The notes beneath the pieces are model-generated. The model was not told the DNA's origin, searched no databases, and worked only from the letters and a program-made list of their open reading frames with translations. A stretch of 12,232 nucleotides of DNA from Oscillibacter sp. (GTDB taxonomy: Bacteria > Bacillota > Clostridia > Oscillospirales > Oscillospiraceae), in assembly GCA_022796315.1 (NCBI GenBank), contig JAAWIL010000044.1, positions 1-12,232 on the forward strand, read 5' to 3'. Every line of letters begins with the position of its first letter. The stretch's first letter is position 1. Of the stretch, positions 1-6,846 are shown in pieces. The translations under genes and the position numbers were made by a program.

Positions 1-103
1 AAAACCCTTGCAATCCGCCAGGATTGCGGCGGCTTTTTGCCTTGCTGGACAAAAAATCCCCTCGCCAATCCCCGCACGCTGAGATCCTAAACAGGCTCTC
101 AGG
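1..103. repeat. Left flanking dispersed repeat (partial, MITE/REP-like)
   Basis: This is the inner end of a small repeat that runs off the left edge. Positions 81-103, read on the minus strand, match 12134-12156 on the plus strand at 21 of 23 bases; the core CCTGAGAGCCTGTTTA is identical. Positions 1-32 match 12201-12232 in direct orientation at 26 of 32 bases without gaps. The two facts fit one element family of roughly 170 bp with inverted termini and a central hairpin, of which this is the right-hand part. The repeat overlaps the last codon of pglZ. Its mobility is inferred; no transposase is present. Confidence 0.7.
10..27 (-). terminator. Hairpin downstream of pglZ, possible operon terminator
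   Basis: A perfect 7-bp stem, GCAATCC with GGATTGC, encloses a 4-base loop. On the minus strand it is followed by AAGGG and then TTTT at the window edge, so it could act as a weak rho-independent terminator for the BREX transcript about 70 bases after the pglZ stop. On the plus strand a run of five T lies a few bases beyond it, so it might work in both directions. It is also the central hairpin of the flanking repeat, so its terminator role is an inference. Confidence 0.35.
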
Positions 104-2660
104 GGGCAATGTCAATTTGAAACTCCGTCTCCTCCGTCTCCTTCCCGCCCTCGATCACCAGCCGGTAGACCCGGCGGCTGTCATAGGCCCGGGGCTGGAG
201 GCTGAACTGCACCCGGAAGACCCGCTGCGAGGCGCTCCCGTCGGCGCGGTCCGCCAGAAGGGTGTGCCGGTCGCTGACGGGCACGCCCTCCTCGTCGCTC
301 AGGTACACCGTGTAGAGACAGGGACGCACCTTCTCGCCCACGGGCTGGCGCTGGAAGAAATCCAGGGAGAAGAGACGGTTGGAGACCTTCCGGCTCTCGC
401 TGAGCAGCGTCAGCTGGGCCGTGGAGGACTCCACGTACTGGGGACTGCCCGCCCGGAGGTTCCGGTAGACAATCACCGGCACCGCCAACTCCTGGAGGCT
501 CACGCCGCCGTGGACGTACCGCTCCCCGCTGGAGGTCCGGAGCCGGGTGGCGTCCCGGGGAGTATAGCCCTTTACCGGCGTGCCCTCCAGGCACCCCTCC
601 AGGCGCACCGGCAGGAGGAAGTCCGCCTGGGTCTCCGGGGCCGTGAGGGCGTAGCGCCGCCCGGCCTCGTAGAGGGGACCTTTGATGACGCCCCGGCTCA
701 GCTTCTCCCCCTCCGTCAGGGGGCTGTAGGTGTAGAGAAACCCATGGTCCGCGGTGAGGAGAATGTCGGTGCCCTGCATGTCGTTCACCACAATGCGCAG
801 GAGGTTGGACAGCTCCCGGATTGCGTCCTGGCAGGCGGTGAAGACCTTTTGTTCCGTGGCCGGCTTGTGGCCCGTGGCGTCGATGACGTCGTGGTAGAGG
901 TAGACCACCTCCCGGCCGCTGACCAGCTCCCGGCGGGCCGCCCGCTTCATGGCCAGGACCTCCCGGTAGGACGCCGCCACGCTCCGTCCGTTGGCGGCCC
1001 GGAGGACCCGCTCCCGCTCCGCCGCGGAACGGGTGGGCAGGCCGTCCGCCAGGACCTCCATGTTCTCATTGACGGAGAGGCTCCGCCCCGGCAGCAGCGC
1101 CGCCATGCCGAACTTGGTGACGGCGGGGAACTGGGCCTGCATGGCCTCCAGCCGGGCGGTGCCCCGGGTGGAGCCCACCAGAAGGGAGCAGAGCTCCGCC
1201 GCCGTCTCGTACCGCAGGGCGTCGGAGATGATGACGAAGGCCCGGACGCCCTTGTTCGTCAGGGGCCGCACGTAGCGGGCGTAGAAGTCCCGCTGCCGGT
1301 GGATGCCGGGGACCCAGCCCCGGGCGGTCAGATCCTCCCCGGCGGCGTTGACCCAGCAGGCCGTCAGCTCCTGGAGATACCAGCCGCGATACAGCCCCTC
1401 CGCGTAGTCCGCCGCGTGCTTCAGCCCGTCCTCCAGGCAGGGCCCGCAGTCCTGAAGGGCGGCGCCGAAGGCCAGGTGAAACCGGCGGTAGCGGCTGTCC
1501 ATAACATAGAGCTCCTCCGTGTAGCGCCGCCAGACCTCCGCTGCCTCCGCCATGTGGAACCCGGCGGCGTGCTTCTGATAGAACTGCCGCATCCGGGCGA
1601 CCTGCTCCAGGACGTCATAGCAGCAGGCGAAGTGCTCCTGCCAGCCGGAGGTCCGCCGGTTCTCCACGGTCTGCAGAATGAGGTCCGTCTTCACCACCTG
1701 CTCCGCGATTTCCGAGAAGAAGCGGCACAGGAGCACCTCGTGGATGGCGGGGAAGAGGTCGGCGGTCAGCAGGGCCTCCGTCTCCTGCCGCTCCAGCCGG
1801 GCGGGAAGACCCAGGTCCCCCTCCACCCGGCGGCACAGCTCCCACAGGGCCTGCCGGTCCCCCCGGTCCCGCCACTGGTGGACAAGACTGTAACAGTACG
1901 CCGTGGAGGACTCGGAGACCAGGTCCTCCAGCCCCTGGAGAAGGCGGCGGTCCGCCGTCTGGGCCAGGGCGGTCAGCAGCAGGTGGGCGGCGAAGCGGCC
2001 CAGGGTTCCGCCCTCCTCGTGGAGGTATCCGGTGTGCCGGCGGGCCAGGGACCAGAAGTCCTCCTCGCCGTCAAACTTCCGGATGCTGCTCCAGAGGGCG
2101 TTCCGGTCCTCCTCCAGCCCCGCCGAGAGCACCGCCGTGAATACCTCCTGGGCGGAGCCCCCGCCGAGACCGGCCAGGACCGCCAGGATGTCCGTCTGGA
2201 GCTGGATGGGGGTCTGGTACGCCTCCCGGCCCAGCTTGCGGAGCTTTTGCAGCCGCTCCTTGCTGGCCAGGAACCGGCCGTAGTGCTTCACGGCCTTGCG
2301 CAGGGGCGGCGTCTCCTGGACGCGGAGCTCCCGCATCTGCTCGGAGACCAGGTCCGCCCGGTACTCCTCGCCCCAGAGCTCCAGATCCCGCAGCCAGTTC
2401 TCCTCCGGCTTCCGGGCGGGCAGGGGGTCGTAGAGGAGGTAGTTTCCGGCGGGGTCGTCGTGGAGGAGCCGCTGTTTTACGGCGAAGTAGTTGGTCCCCG
2501 TGAGCCGGAGGACCGTGACGCCGGGGAGGTCCAGGGCCTCCGGCAGGGCGTCGAACTCCCCGGCCTCGTCCCGCCAGAAGAGAACCCGACGGCGGCAGAA
2601 CTCCGGCAGGGGGGCGTCAAAGCGCTGGCGCAGGGCCGTTTGAATGGATTCCAAGGACAT
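99..2660 (-). CDS. pglZ: BREX-1 PglZ, alkaline-phosphatase-fold protein
   Basis: 853 residues, near the usual length of BREX type 1 PglZ. The N-terminal part has the family opening (RRRVLFWRDEAGEFDALPE, about 22-40). The PglZ domain is marked by VIISDALRYE with D480, and by LLTADHGFLY with D638 and H639; these are the metal-site positions expected for the alkaline phosphatase superfamily. PglZ is one of the two signature proteins of BREX/Pgl systems and is required for defence; its biochemical substrate in BREX is not settled. The start at 2660 follows the pglX C-terminal gene by 15 bases and has a GGGAGGG site upstream. The stop codon (99-101) lies inside the terminal sequence of a dispersed repeat, and the protein ends abruptly as IDIAP. 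From memory, homologues run a few residues further with an acidic-aromatic tail, so the last residues may have been trimmed. Confidence 0.95.
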   Translation of the reverse strand: MSLESIQTALRQRFDAPLPEFCRRRVLFWRDEAGEFDALPEALDLPGVTVLRLTGTNYFAVKQRLLHDDPAGNYLLYDPLPARKPEENWLRDLELWGEEYRADLVSEQMRELRVQETPPLRKAVKHYGRFLASKERLQKLRKLGREAYQTPIQLQTDILAVLAGLGGGSAQEVFTAVLSAGLEEDRNALWSSIRKFDGEEDFWSLARRHTGYLHEEGGTLGRFAAHLLLTALAQTADRRLLQGLEDLVSESSTAYCYSLVHQWRDRGDRQALWELCRRVEGDLGLPARLERQETEALLTADLFPAIHEVLLCRFFSEIAEQVVKTDLILQTVENRRTSGWQEHFACCYDVLEQVARMRQFYQKHAAGFHMAEAAEVWRRYTEELYVMDSRYRRFHLAFGAALQDCGPCLEDGLKHAADYAEGLYRGWYLQELTACWVNAAGEDLTARGWVPGIHRQRDFYARYVRPLTNKGVRAFVIISDALRYETAAELCSLLVGSTRGTARLEAMQAQFPAVTKFGMAALLPGRSLSVNENMEVLADGLPTRSAAERERVLRAANGRSVAASYREVLAMKRAARRELVSGREVVYLYHDVIDATGHKPATEQKVFTACQDAIRELSNLLRIVVNDMQGTDILLTADHGFLYTYSPLTEGEKLSRGVIKGPLYEAGRRYALTAPETQADFLLPVRLEGCLEGTPVKGYTPRDATRLRTSSGERYVHGGVSLQELAVPVIVYRNLRAGSPQYVESSTAQLTLLSESRKVSNRLFSLDFFQRQPVGEKVRPCLYTVYLSDEEGVPVSDRHTLLADRADGSASQRVFRVQFSLQPRAYDSRRVYRLVIEGGKETEETEFQIDIAP

Positions 2661-2675
2661 GAGCCCGTCCCTCCC

Positions 2676-3617
2676 TCATTTCAGCTTCGCCAGCACGTCC
2701 GCGAAGAGGGCGTAGTTGGCGGGGATGCCGTCGTCCAGGCGGATCTCCAGGTTCTGGTCCGCCAGGTGGTGGATCTTCTCCTCATAGCTCCGCAGCTCCA
2801 GAGCCTGGTCCTGGAGCTTTTTCTGCCGCTTCATCAGCCGCGCCCGCTCCGGCCCGGAGGCGCTCTGGAGGTCTGCGGCGATGTGGGCCAGCTGGGTGCG
2901 GTAGCGCTCCTGCTGCTCGTGGACGTAGCCGGTCCGCAGGCGGGCCAGCAGGTCGCTGCGGTAGCGGTGGACGTAGATGAGGGCCTTGAAGCCGTTCTTC
3001 CGGCCGCTGTCAAAGAGCCAGTAGATGGGCCGGTTCCGGTAGGTCTTCAGATGGCCGGCGTAGAAGTCGGTGAGAAAATACCGGCGGAGGACCTCCCGGG
3101 GGGCGCCCTTCCCCCCCAGGGCGCCGGCCAGGAAGGCGAGATTTTCCTCCAGGGTGTCCCCGCCGTAGACGGTCTCCGTCCACCGGACCAGCCGCCCGGT
3201 GATGTCGCCGTCAAAATAGTCGTCGTCACAGATGGGGAGGATGTTGTCCGGCTCCGGGAGGAAGGTCCGATACCGCTCCGGGCGCCAGGGCCCGCCGGCG
3301 TAGGCCAGGCCCTCCCAGTCCAGGGAGTAGCGCCCCAGCATGCAGCCCACGGCATAGGACAGCAGCGAGACGGCCTCGTCCCGCAACGTCCGGACGTAGG
3401 GGCTGCCCTGCATGGCCGGGGGCACGTCCTCCCGGGCGGAAAAGATCCGGTGTACCGTCACATTCCGCTCCTCCACCTGGGGGGACAGGTGGTCCTGCAG
3501 GCCGTAGCTGCCCAGAAAGAGCCGGTTCAGGGCCTCCTCCTTGGCCTGGAGCTGCCGGAACCGGTCCTCACACTCCGCCTGCCAGGCGGTGAATTTTTCG
3601 GAGATCAGTTTCCCCAT
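2676..3617 (-). CDS. pglX: C-terminal part of split BREX-1 PglX
   Basis: 313 residues with no methyltransferase motif of its own. The sequence is that of the C-terminal third of BREX-1 PglX: the KEEALNRLFLGSYGLQD segment near residue 30, then ISYAVGCMLGRYSLD-type and LAYAGG segments (here LLSYAVGCMLGRYSLDWEG, about 85-105), RPIYWLFDSGRKNGFKAL near 196-213, and a helical, probably coiled-coil stretch of about 230-288. It ends with the LDDGIPANYALFADVLAKLK signature typical of intact PglX C-termini. The ATG at 3617 is preceded by AGGAGGA at a spacing of 4 bases and lies inside the 3' end of the upstream gene (13-bp overlap, different frame). It probably folds against the N-terminal part to rebuild PglX. 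It cannot be a sequencing frameshift of pglX, because a whole gene separates the halves. Confidence 0.9.
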   Translation of the reverse strand: MGKLISEKFTAWQAECEDRFRQLQAKEEALNRLFLGSYGLQDHLSPQVEERNVTVHRIFSAREDVPPAMQGSPYVRTLRDEAVSLLSYAVGCMLGRYSLDWEGLAYAGGPWRPERYRTFLPEPDNILPICDDDYFDGDITGRLVRWTETVYGGDTLEENLAFLAGALGGKGAPREVLRRYFLTDFYAGHLKTYRNRPIYWLFDSGRKNGFKALIYVHRYRSDLLARLRTGYVHEQQERYRTQLAHIAADLQSASGPERARLMKRQKKLQDQALELRSYEEKIHHLADQNLEIRLDDGIPANYALFADVLAKLK

Positions 3618-4159
3618 GGGGTCCTCCTCTGCTTCTTTTTCCGGATCTGTTCGATAACCGTGATGTAATCAAGATAGATGGTGTCCTTGGATGCCTGCTG
3701 GTGGGTCTGCCTCCGGCGCTCCTCGATCAGCTGCCGCATGAAGCCGTCGTACTGGCTGAGCAGCAGATTCCCGGCCAGGGAGACCACCACATCCAGGTCG
3801 TAGACGCCCTCCAGCACGCCGACGCAGAAGCGCTCCAGCTCCCGGAGGTAGGCGGTCAGCTCCTCCTCCCCGCCGGGGAGGCCGGCCTTGCGGGCCATGT
3901 TGGGGTACTTCATCCGGATTCTGGAGAATTCCCGGATCGTCTCCAGCCGCCCCGCCCGGAGAACGGAGTCCCGGTAGGTGATGGCGGCGATGCCCGCGGC
4001 CGTGATGGTCCCCCAGGCCCCCAGGGCCTCCCAGGAGAGGGAGGAGCGTTGTACCAGGTCCGCCAGCAGGCAGACCGTGGAGCCGCCCCAGACCAGGACG
4101 AACCCGGCCAGGAGCAGGCGGACAAACCGGTTCCAGACCGATGCTTTCCAATGCTGCAT
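3605..4159 (-). CDS. DUF4760-like membrane protein embedded between the pglX halves
   Basis: 184 residues. Two hydrophobic segments, about 13-36 (RLLLAGFVLVWGGSTVCLLA) and 45-61 (ALGAWGTITAAGIAAIT), suggest an N-terminal membrane hairpin. The rest is a helical cytosolic domain containing REFSRIRMKYP near 76-86 and LRELERFCVGVLEGVYDLDVV near 106-126. The layout and these segments resemble the DUF4760 family of small membrane proteins of unknown function; this match is from memory. The gene starts 14 bases after the pglX N-terminal stop with a GGGAG site, and its last 13 bases overlap the start of the pglX C-terminal gene. It is therefore cotranscribed and probably translationally coupled with both halves. 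It is not a standard BREX gene. It could be an anchor for PglX, an accessory defence protein, or passenger cargo; the sequence does not decide. Confidence 0.75.
   Translation of the reverse strand: MQHWKASVWNRFVRLLLAGFVLVWGGSTVCLLADLVQRSSLSWEALGAWGTITAAGIAAITYRDSVLRAGRLETIREFSRIRMKYPNMARKAGLPGGEEELTAYLRELERFCVGVLEGVYDLDVVVSLAGNLLLSQYDGFMRQLIEERRRQTHQQASKDTIYLDYITVIEQIRKKKQRRTPWGN
3622..3628 (-). promoter_or_regulatory. Ribosome binding site of the pglX C-terminal gene inside the upstream coding region
   Basis: AGGAGGA on the minus strand, four bases before the ATG at 3617. It lies within the codons for the QRRT stretch at the end of the DUF4760-like protein. This site decides the start of the C-terminal PglX gene and lets ribosomes finishing the upstream gene restart there. 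Confidence 0.75.
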
Positions 4160-4173
4160 GACCGCTTCTCCCT

Positions 4174-6786
4174 TTACGCCAGCGGGTGCCGCCGGAAGGC
4201 CCAGGAGGTCTCATAGGCGTCCCAGTCCTCCCGGGAGAGGGCGATGCACTCCGCCGCCAGCCGCTCCGCCTCCGCCTTTTGGGCGGGGTCCAGAATGGCG
4301 GGCAGCTGGGCGATGACCCCGCAGCCGGTGTTGATGGTGGGGTTGATGATTTTGATGAGCTCGTCCATGAGGGCGCAGTTCAGCAGGGCCGCGAAGTAGA
4401 GGTAGTGGTCCTCGTTGTGGACGAAGAAGCTGTTGGCCCCGGAGTCAAAGATCATCCCGGCGGGGTAGCTCCGAACGCCGAAGTGGTGGGCCCCCACGCC
4501 GGACCAGGTCAGCCCCCGGCGGAAGTAGAAGGGCTCGTTGCTGATCTTCCAGCCCAGGTTCTCCCCCAGCTGGGGGTACATCCGCCGGGTGTGCTCCTTG
4601 ATCTCCGCGCCGTCCCGGGCCCAGTTGACCACGTAGTCCAGGTTGCCGTACCACTTGCGGAAGGGCCCGCCCTTGCAGTAGGGGAACCACTTCTTCCCGC
4701 TCTGGAGGGCGGCGGCGGCGGTGGGGCAGTCCCGGCCGAAGGTCTCCCAGTCCACCTCGTGCCAGAGGCGGAGAAAGCGCTGGTTGTCCCCGGTCCGCAT
4801 CCCGATGCAGGAGTCGCCGAAATCCGCCATGCGCCGCTCCGCAAACACCCGCAGGTACGCCTCCGGGACCCAGTAGGCCACCGGAGCGCCGGGGATGCGG
4901 CGAAAGGACGTCTGGCAGACCTGGTAGCGGCACTCCCCGGAGAGGAACAGCGCCTCCTTGCCCTGGGAGGTGACCGGCTCCAGCAGGCGGCAGTAGGTGC
5001 CCCGGTAGTCCGGGACAGAGCTGGCGCGCAGCACAAAGGCGGCGGTCTGCACCACCTCGCCGCCGATCTCCTCAAAGGCCCTGGGGCCCAGGTGGATCAG
5101 GTTCACGGTGTCCACCCCCTGGAGCTTGGCCCGGAGCTTTTCAAAGCTGCTGAGGAACATCCAGGCGTGCTGGGTAATCATGGCCTGAAAGCCGTGCTCC
5201 CGGGTGAAGCGGCCGCAGCGCTCGATGAAGCAGGCGAAGAGGTCGCCGCGGCTGTCGGGAAAGCGCCGGCGCAGAAAGCGCTGAAGGTCCTCCCCGGCGT
5301 TGCTGATGGCCATATAGGGGGGGTTGGTACACACCACGTGGTAGCGCTGGGTCAGTAGAACGGCCTGTTCGATCAGGGCGGGGACCGTCTCCTCCAGGGC
5401 GCTGTCCCACAGGGTCAGGTTGCCGTTCTCCGCCGCCTGGGAGGCCGCGCGGGTCCAGGCCTCCCGCAGGCCTTGGTAGTCCCCGGCCTCCGGCTCCAGG
5501 AGGGAGCCGTACTCCTCCGCGTCTTGGAAGGTCTCCAGGAGGCAGCGCAGCGTCTCCTGGTGCTCCTGGGGCAGCGGGAGCTCCCCCATGTCCGGCGGGC
5601 AGGCCCCGCCGGTTCGCCCGCTGCCGGTGATGGCGCGGATATGGGGCCGGATGCCCCGGGTGAGAATCCGCCGGTCGTACTGCCGGGCCTTCATCATCAC
5701 GGCGAAGCCCGCCAGCTGGGCGGCCCGGGGATCGACGTCCAGGCCGTAGAGGTTGTGTTCCAGGATGCTCCGGACGGCGTCCCGGTCGCTGACGCCGGTG
5801 GAGCGGTAGATCTGCATCAGCACGTCGAAGGCGTACACCAGCATGTGCCCGCTGCCCACGCAGGGGTCCAGGAGCTTGAGGTCCTGGGGCCGCAGGGCCC
5901 GGGACTCCGCCCGGAGGGGCTCCAGCAGGGCCCGGACCTGGGGGGGCTGCTCCGCCTCCTCCAGGCAGTACCGCCAGGAGGCCCGGAGGTCCCCGTCGGG
6001 GTGGCCCTCCAGCCAGAGCCGGCCCAGGGAGTTCTCCACCAGGTAGCGCACGATCCAGTCCGGCGTAAAGAGCTGGGTGGCGGCGGGGAGGCGCTCCCGG
6101 GTGATCTTCACGCCCCGCTTGAGCAGGGCGAAGGTCTCGTCCTTGCGCCCGGCGTTGTAGTATTGGTACAGCCAGCCGATGATCTGCACCTGGTCCCGCC
6201 AGTCCTCCTCCGGGATGTCCGAGACCAGGCGGCCCAGGATACCGTCGGGCCGCAGGATGTTGTTGGGCAGCAGCAGCTCCGTGAAGCTGCCCATGGTCTC
6301 AAATATCTGGGGCAGGGCCTCGTTGAGGGCGTTGCACTGGGTCAGCAGCAGGTAGCGGTAGAGGTCCTCCGTCCGGTTCTCCTGGATGTAGTCCGCCGCC
6401 TTCTCACGGTCCAGACCCGGCAGGTCCAGGTGCAGGGCGCTGCGGAGGATCTCCGGCTTGAAGGCCCCGGCGCTGTCGGAAAAGACCCGGATGTGGGTGG
6501 GCAGGCAGCCGTTGACCTCCATGAACCGCAGGGCGATGAAGCGGTTGAACCAGGTATAGGCCACCTCCTCCATGGTCTGGGCGTAGCCCTTTTGCTCCAC
6601 CTCCTGGAGCAGCCCCTGGCGCTGGAGGAACTCGTCCCGGGTCAGGGCGCGCCCGCCCAGGATCTCCGCCCCGGCGCCGGCGCACTCTCCGGCGGTGACG
6701 CCGTACTGGTAGGCCCGCTGGGCCACCTGGGCGATCAGCTCCGTCCGGGCCCACACCGCGAATTTTTGAATGGCTGTTTTGTTCAT
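4174..6786 (-). CDS. pglX: BREX-1 PglX adenine methyltransferase, N-terminal part of split gene
   Basis: 870 residues, holding the catalytic part of the BREX-1 N6-adenine DNA methyltransferase that marks host DNA. The AdoMet-binding motif is DPCVGSGH (D307-H314), followed by a GLDVDPRAAQLAGFA helix-type segment. The catalytic motif is NPPY (N488-Y491). The region after NPPY carries the usual PglX segments FACFIERC, ITQHAWMFLSSFEKLR, GEVVQTAAFVL and SGKKWFPYCKGG; the later part is expected to include target recognition. It ends at ETSWAFRRHPLA, which in intact homologues is followed by the segment that here begins the separate gene at 3617. Together the two make 1,183 residues, about normal for PglX. 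The start at 6786 has AAGGAG 8 bases upstream. Codon and base use match the neighbours, so the split does not look like recent foreign DNA. Confidence 0.95.
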   Translation of the reverse strand: MNKTAIQKFAVWARTELIAQVAQRAYQYGVTAGECAGAGAEILGGRALTRDEFLQRQGLLQEVEQKGYAQTMEEVAYTWFNRFIALRFMEVNGCLPTHIRVFSDSAGAFKPEILRSALHLDLPGLDREKAADYIQENRTEDLYRYLLLTQCNALNEALPQIFETMGSFTELLLPNNILRPDGILGRLVSDIPEEDWRDQVQIIGWLYQYYNAGRKDETFALLKRGVKITRERLPAATQLFTPDWIVRYLVENSLGRLWLEGHPDGDLRASWRYCLEEAEQPPQVRALLEPLRAESRALRPQDLKLLDPCVGSGHMLVYAFDVLMQIYRSTGVSDRDAVRSILEHNLYGLDVDPRAAQLAGFAVMMKARQYDRRILTRGIRPHIRAITGSGRTGGACPPDMGELPLPQEHQETLRCLLETFQDAEEYGSLLEPEAGDYQGLREAWTRAASQAAENGNLTLWDSALEETVPALIEQAVLLTQRYHVVCTNPPYMAISNAGEDLQRFLRRRFPDSRGDLFACFIERCGRFTREHGFQAMITQHAWMFLSSFEKLRAKLQGVDTVNLIHLGPRAFEEIGGEVVQTAAFVLRASSVPDYRGTYCRLLEPVTSQGKEALFLSGECRYQVCQTSFRRIPGAPVAYWVPEAYLRVFAERRMADFGDSCIGMRTGDNQRFLRLWHEVDWETFGRDCPTAAAALQSGKKWFPYCKGGPFRKWYGNLDYVVNWARDGAEIKEHTRRMYPQLGENLGWKISNEPFYFRRGLTWSGVGAHHFGVRSYPAGMIFDSGANSFFVHNEDHYLYFAALLNCALMDELIKIINPTINTGCGVIAQLPAILDPAQKAEAERLAAECIALSREDWDAYETSWAFRRHPLA

Positions 6787-6812
6787 GGCCTTTGCTCCTT
6801 GCCGCCGGGGAG

Positions 6813-6830
6813 GGGAGGAACCGTCCTCCC
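6813..6830 (-). other. Intercistronic hairpin between brxC and pglX
   Basis: On the minus strand GGGAGGA pairs with TCCTCCC around a CGGT loop. It lies in the 60-base gap between brxC and pglX, the only gap in the operon longer than 15 bases. No T run follows, so it is not a standard terminator; it could be an RNA processing or stability element that sets the ratio of brxABC to pglX and pglZ products. Confidence 0.4.
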
Positions 6831-6846
6831 AAACCCTGGGGCGGCT

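Noticed and set aside
24..3668. Plus-strand open frame of 1,214 codons opposite pglZ and the pglX C-terminal gene
   Set aside because: Low-complexity composition rich in Q, V, G, L and P. It is the antisense shadow of GC-rich coding sequence, and the minus-strand proteins are clear family members.
3605..4173. Split pglX as a sequencing error or simple frameshift
   Set aside because: The halves are separated by about 550 bp holding an intact gene with its own ribosome binding site, and the second half has its own start signal.
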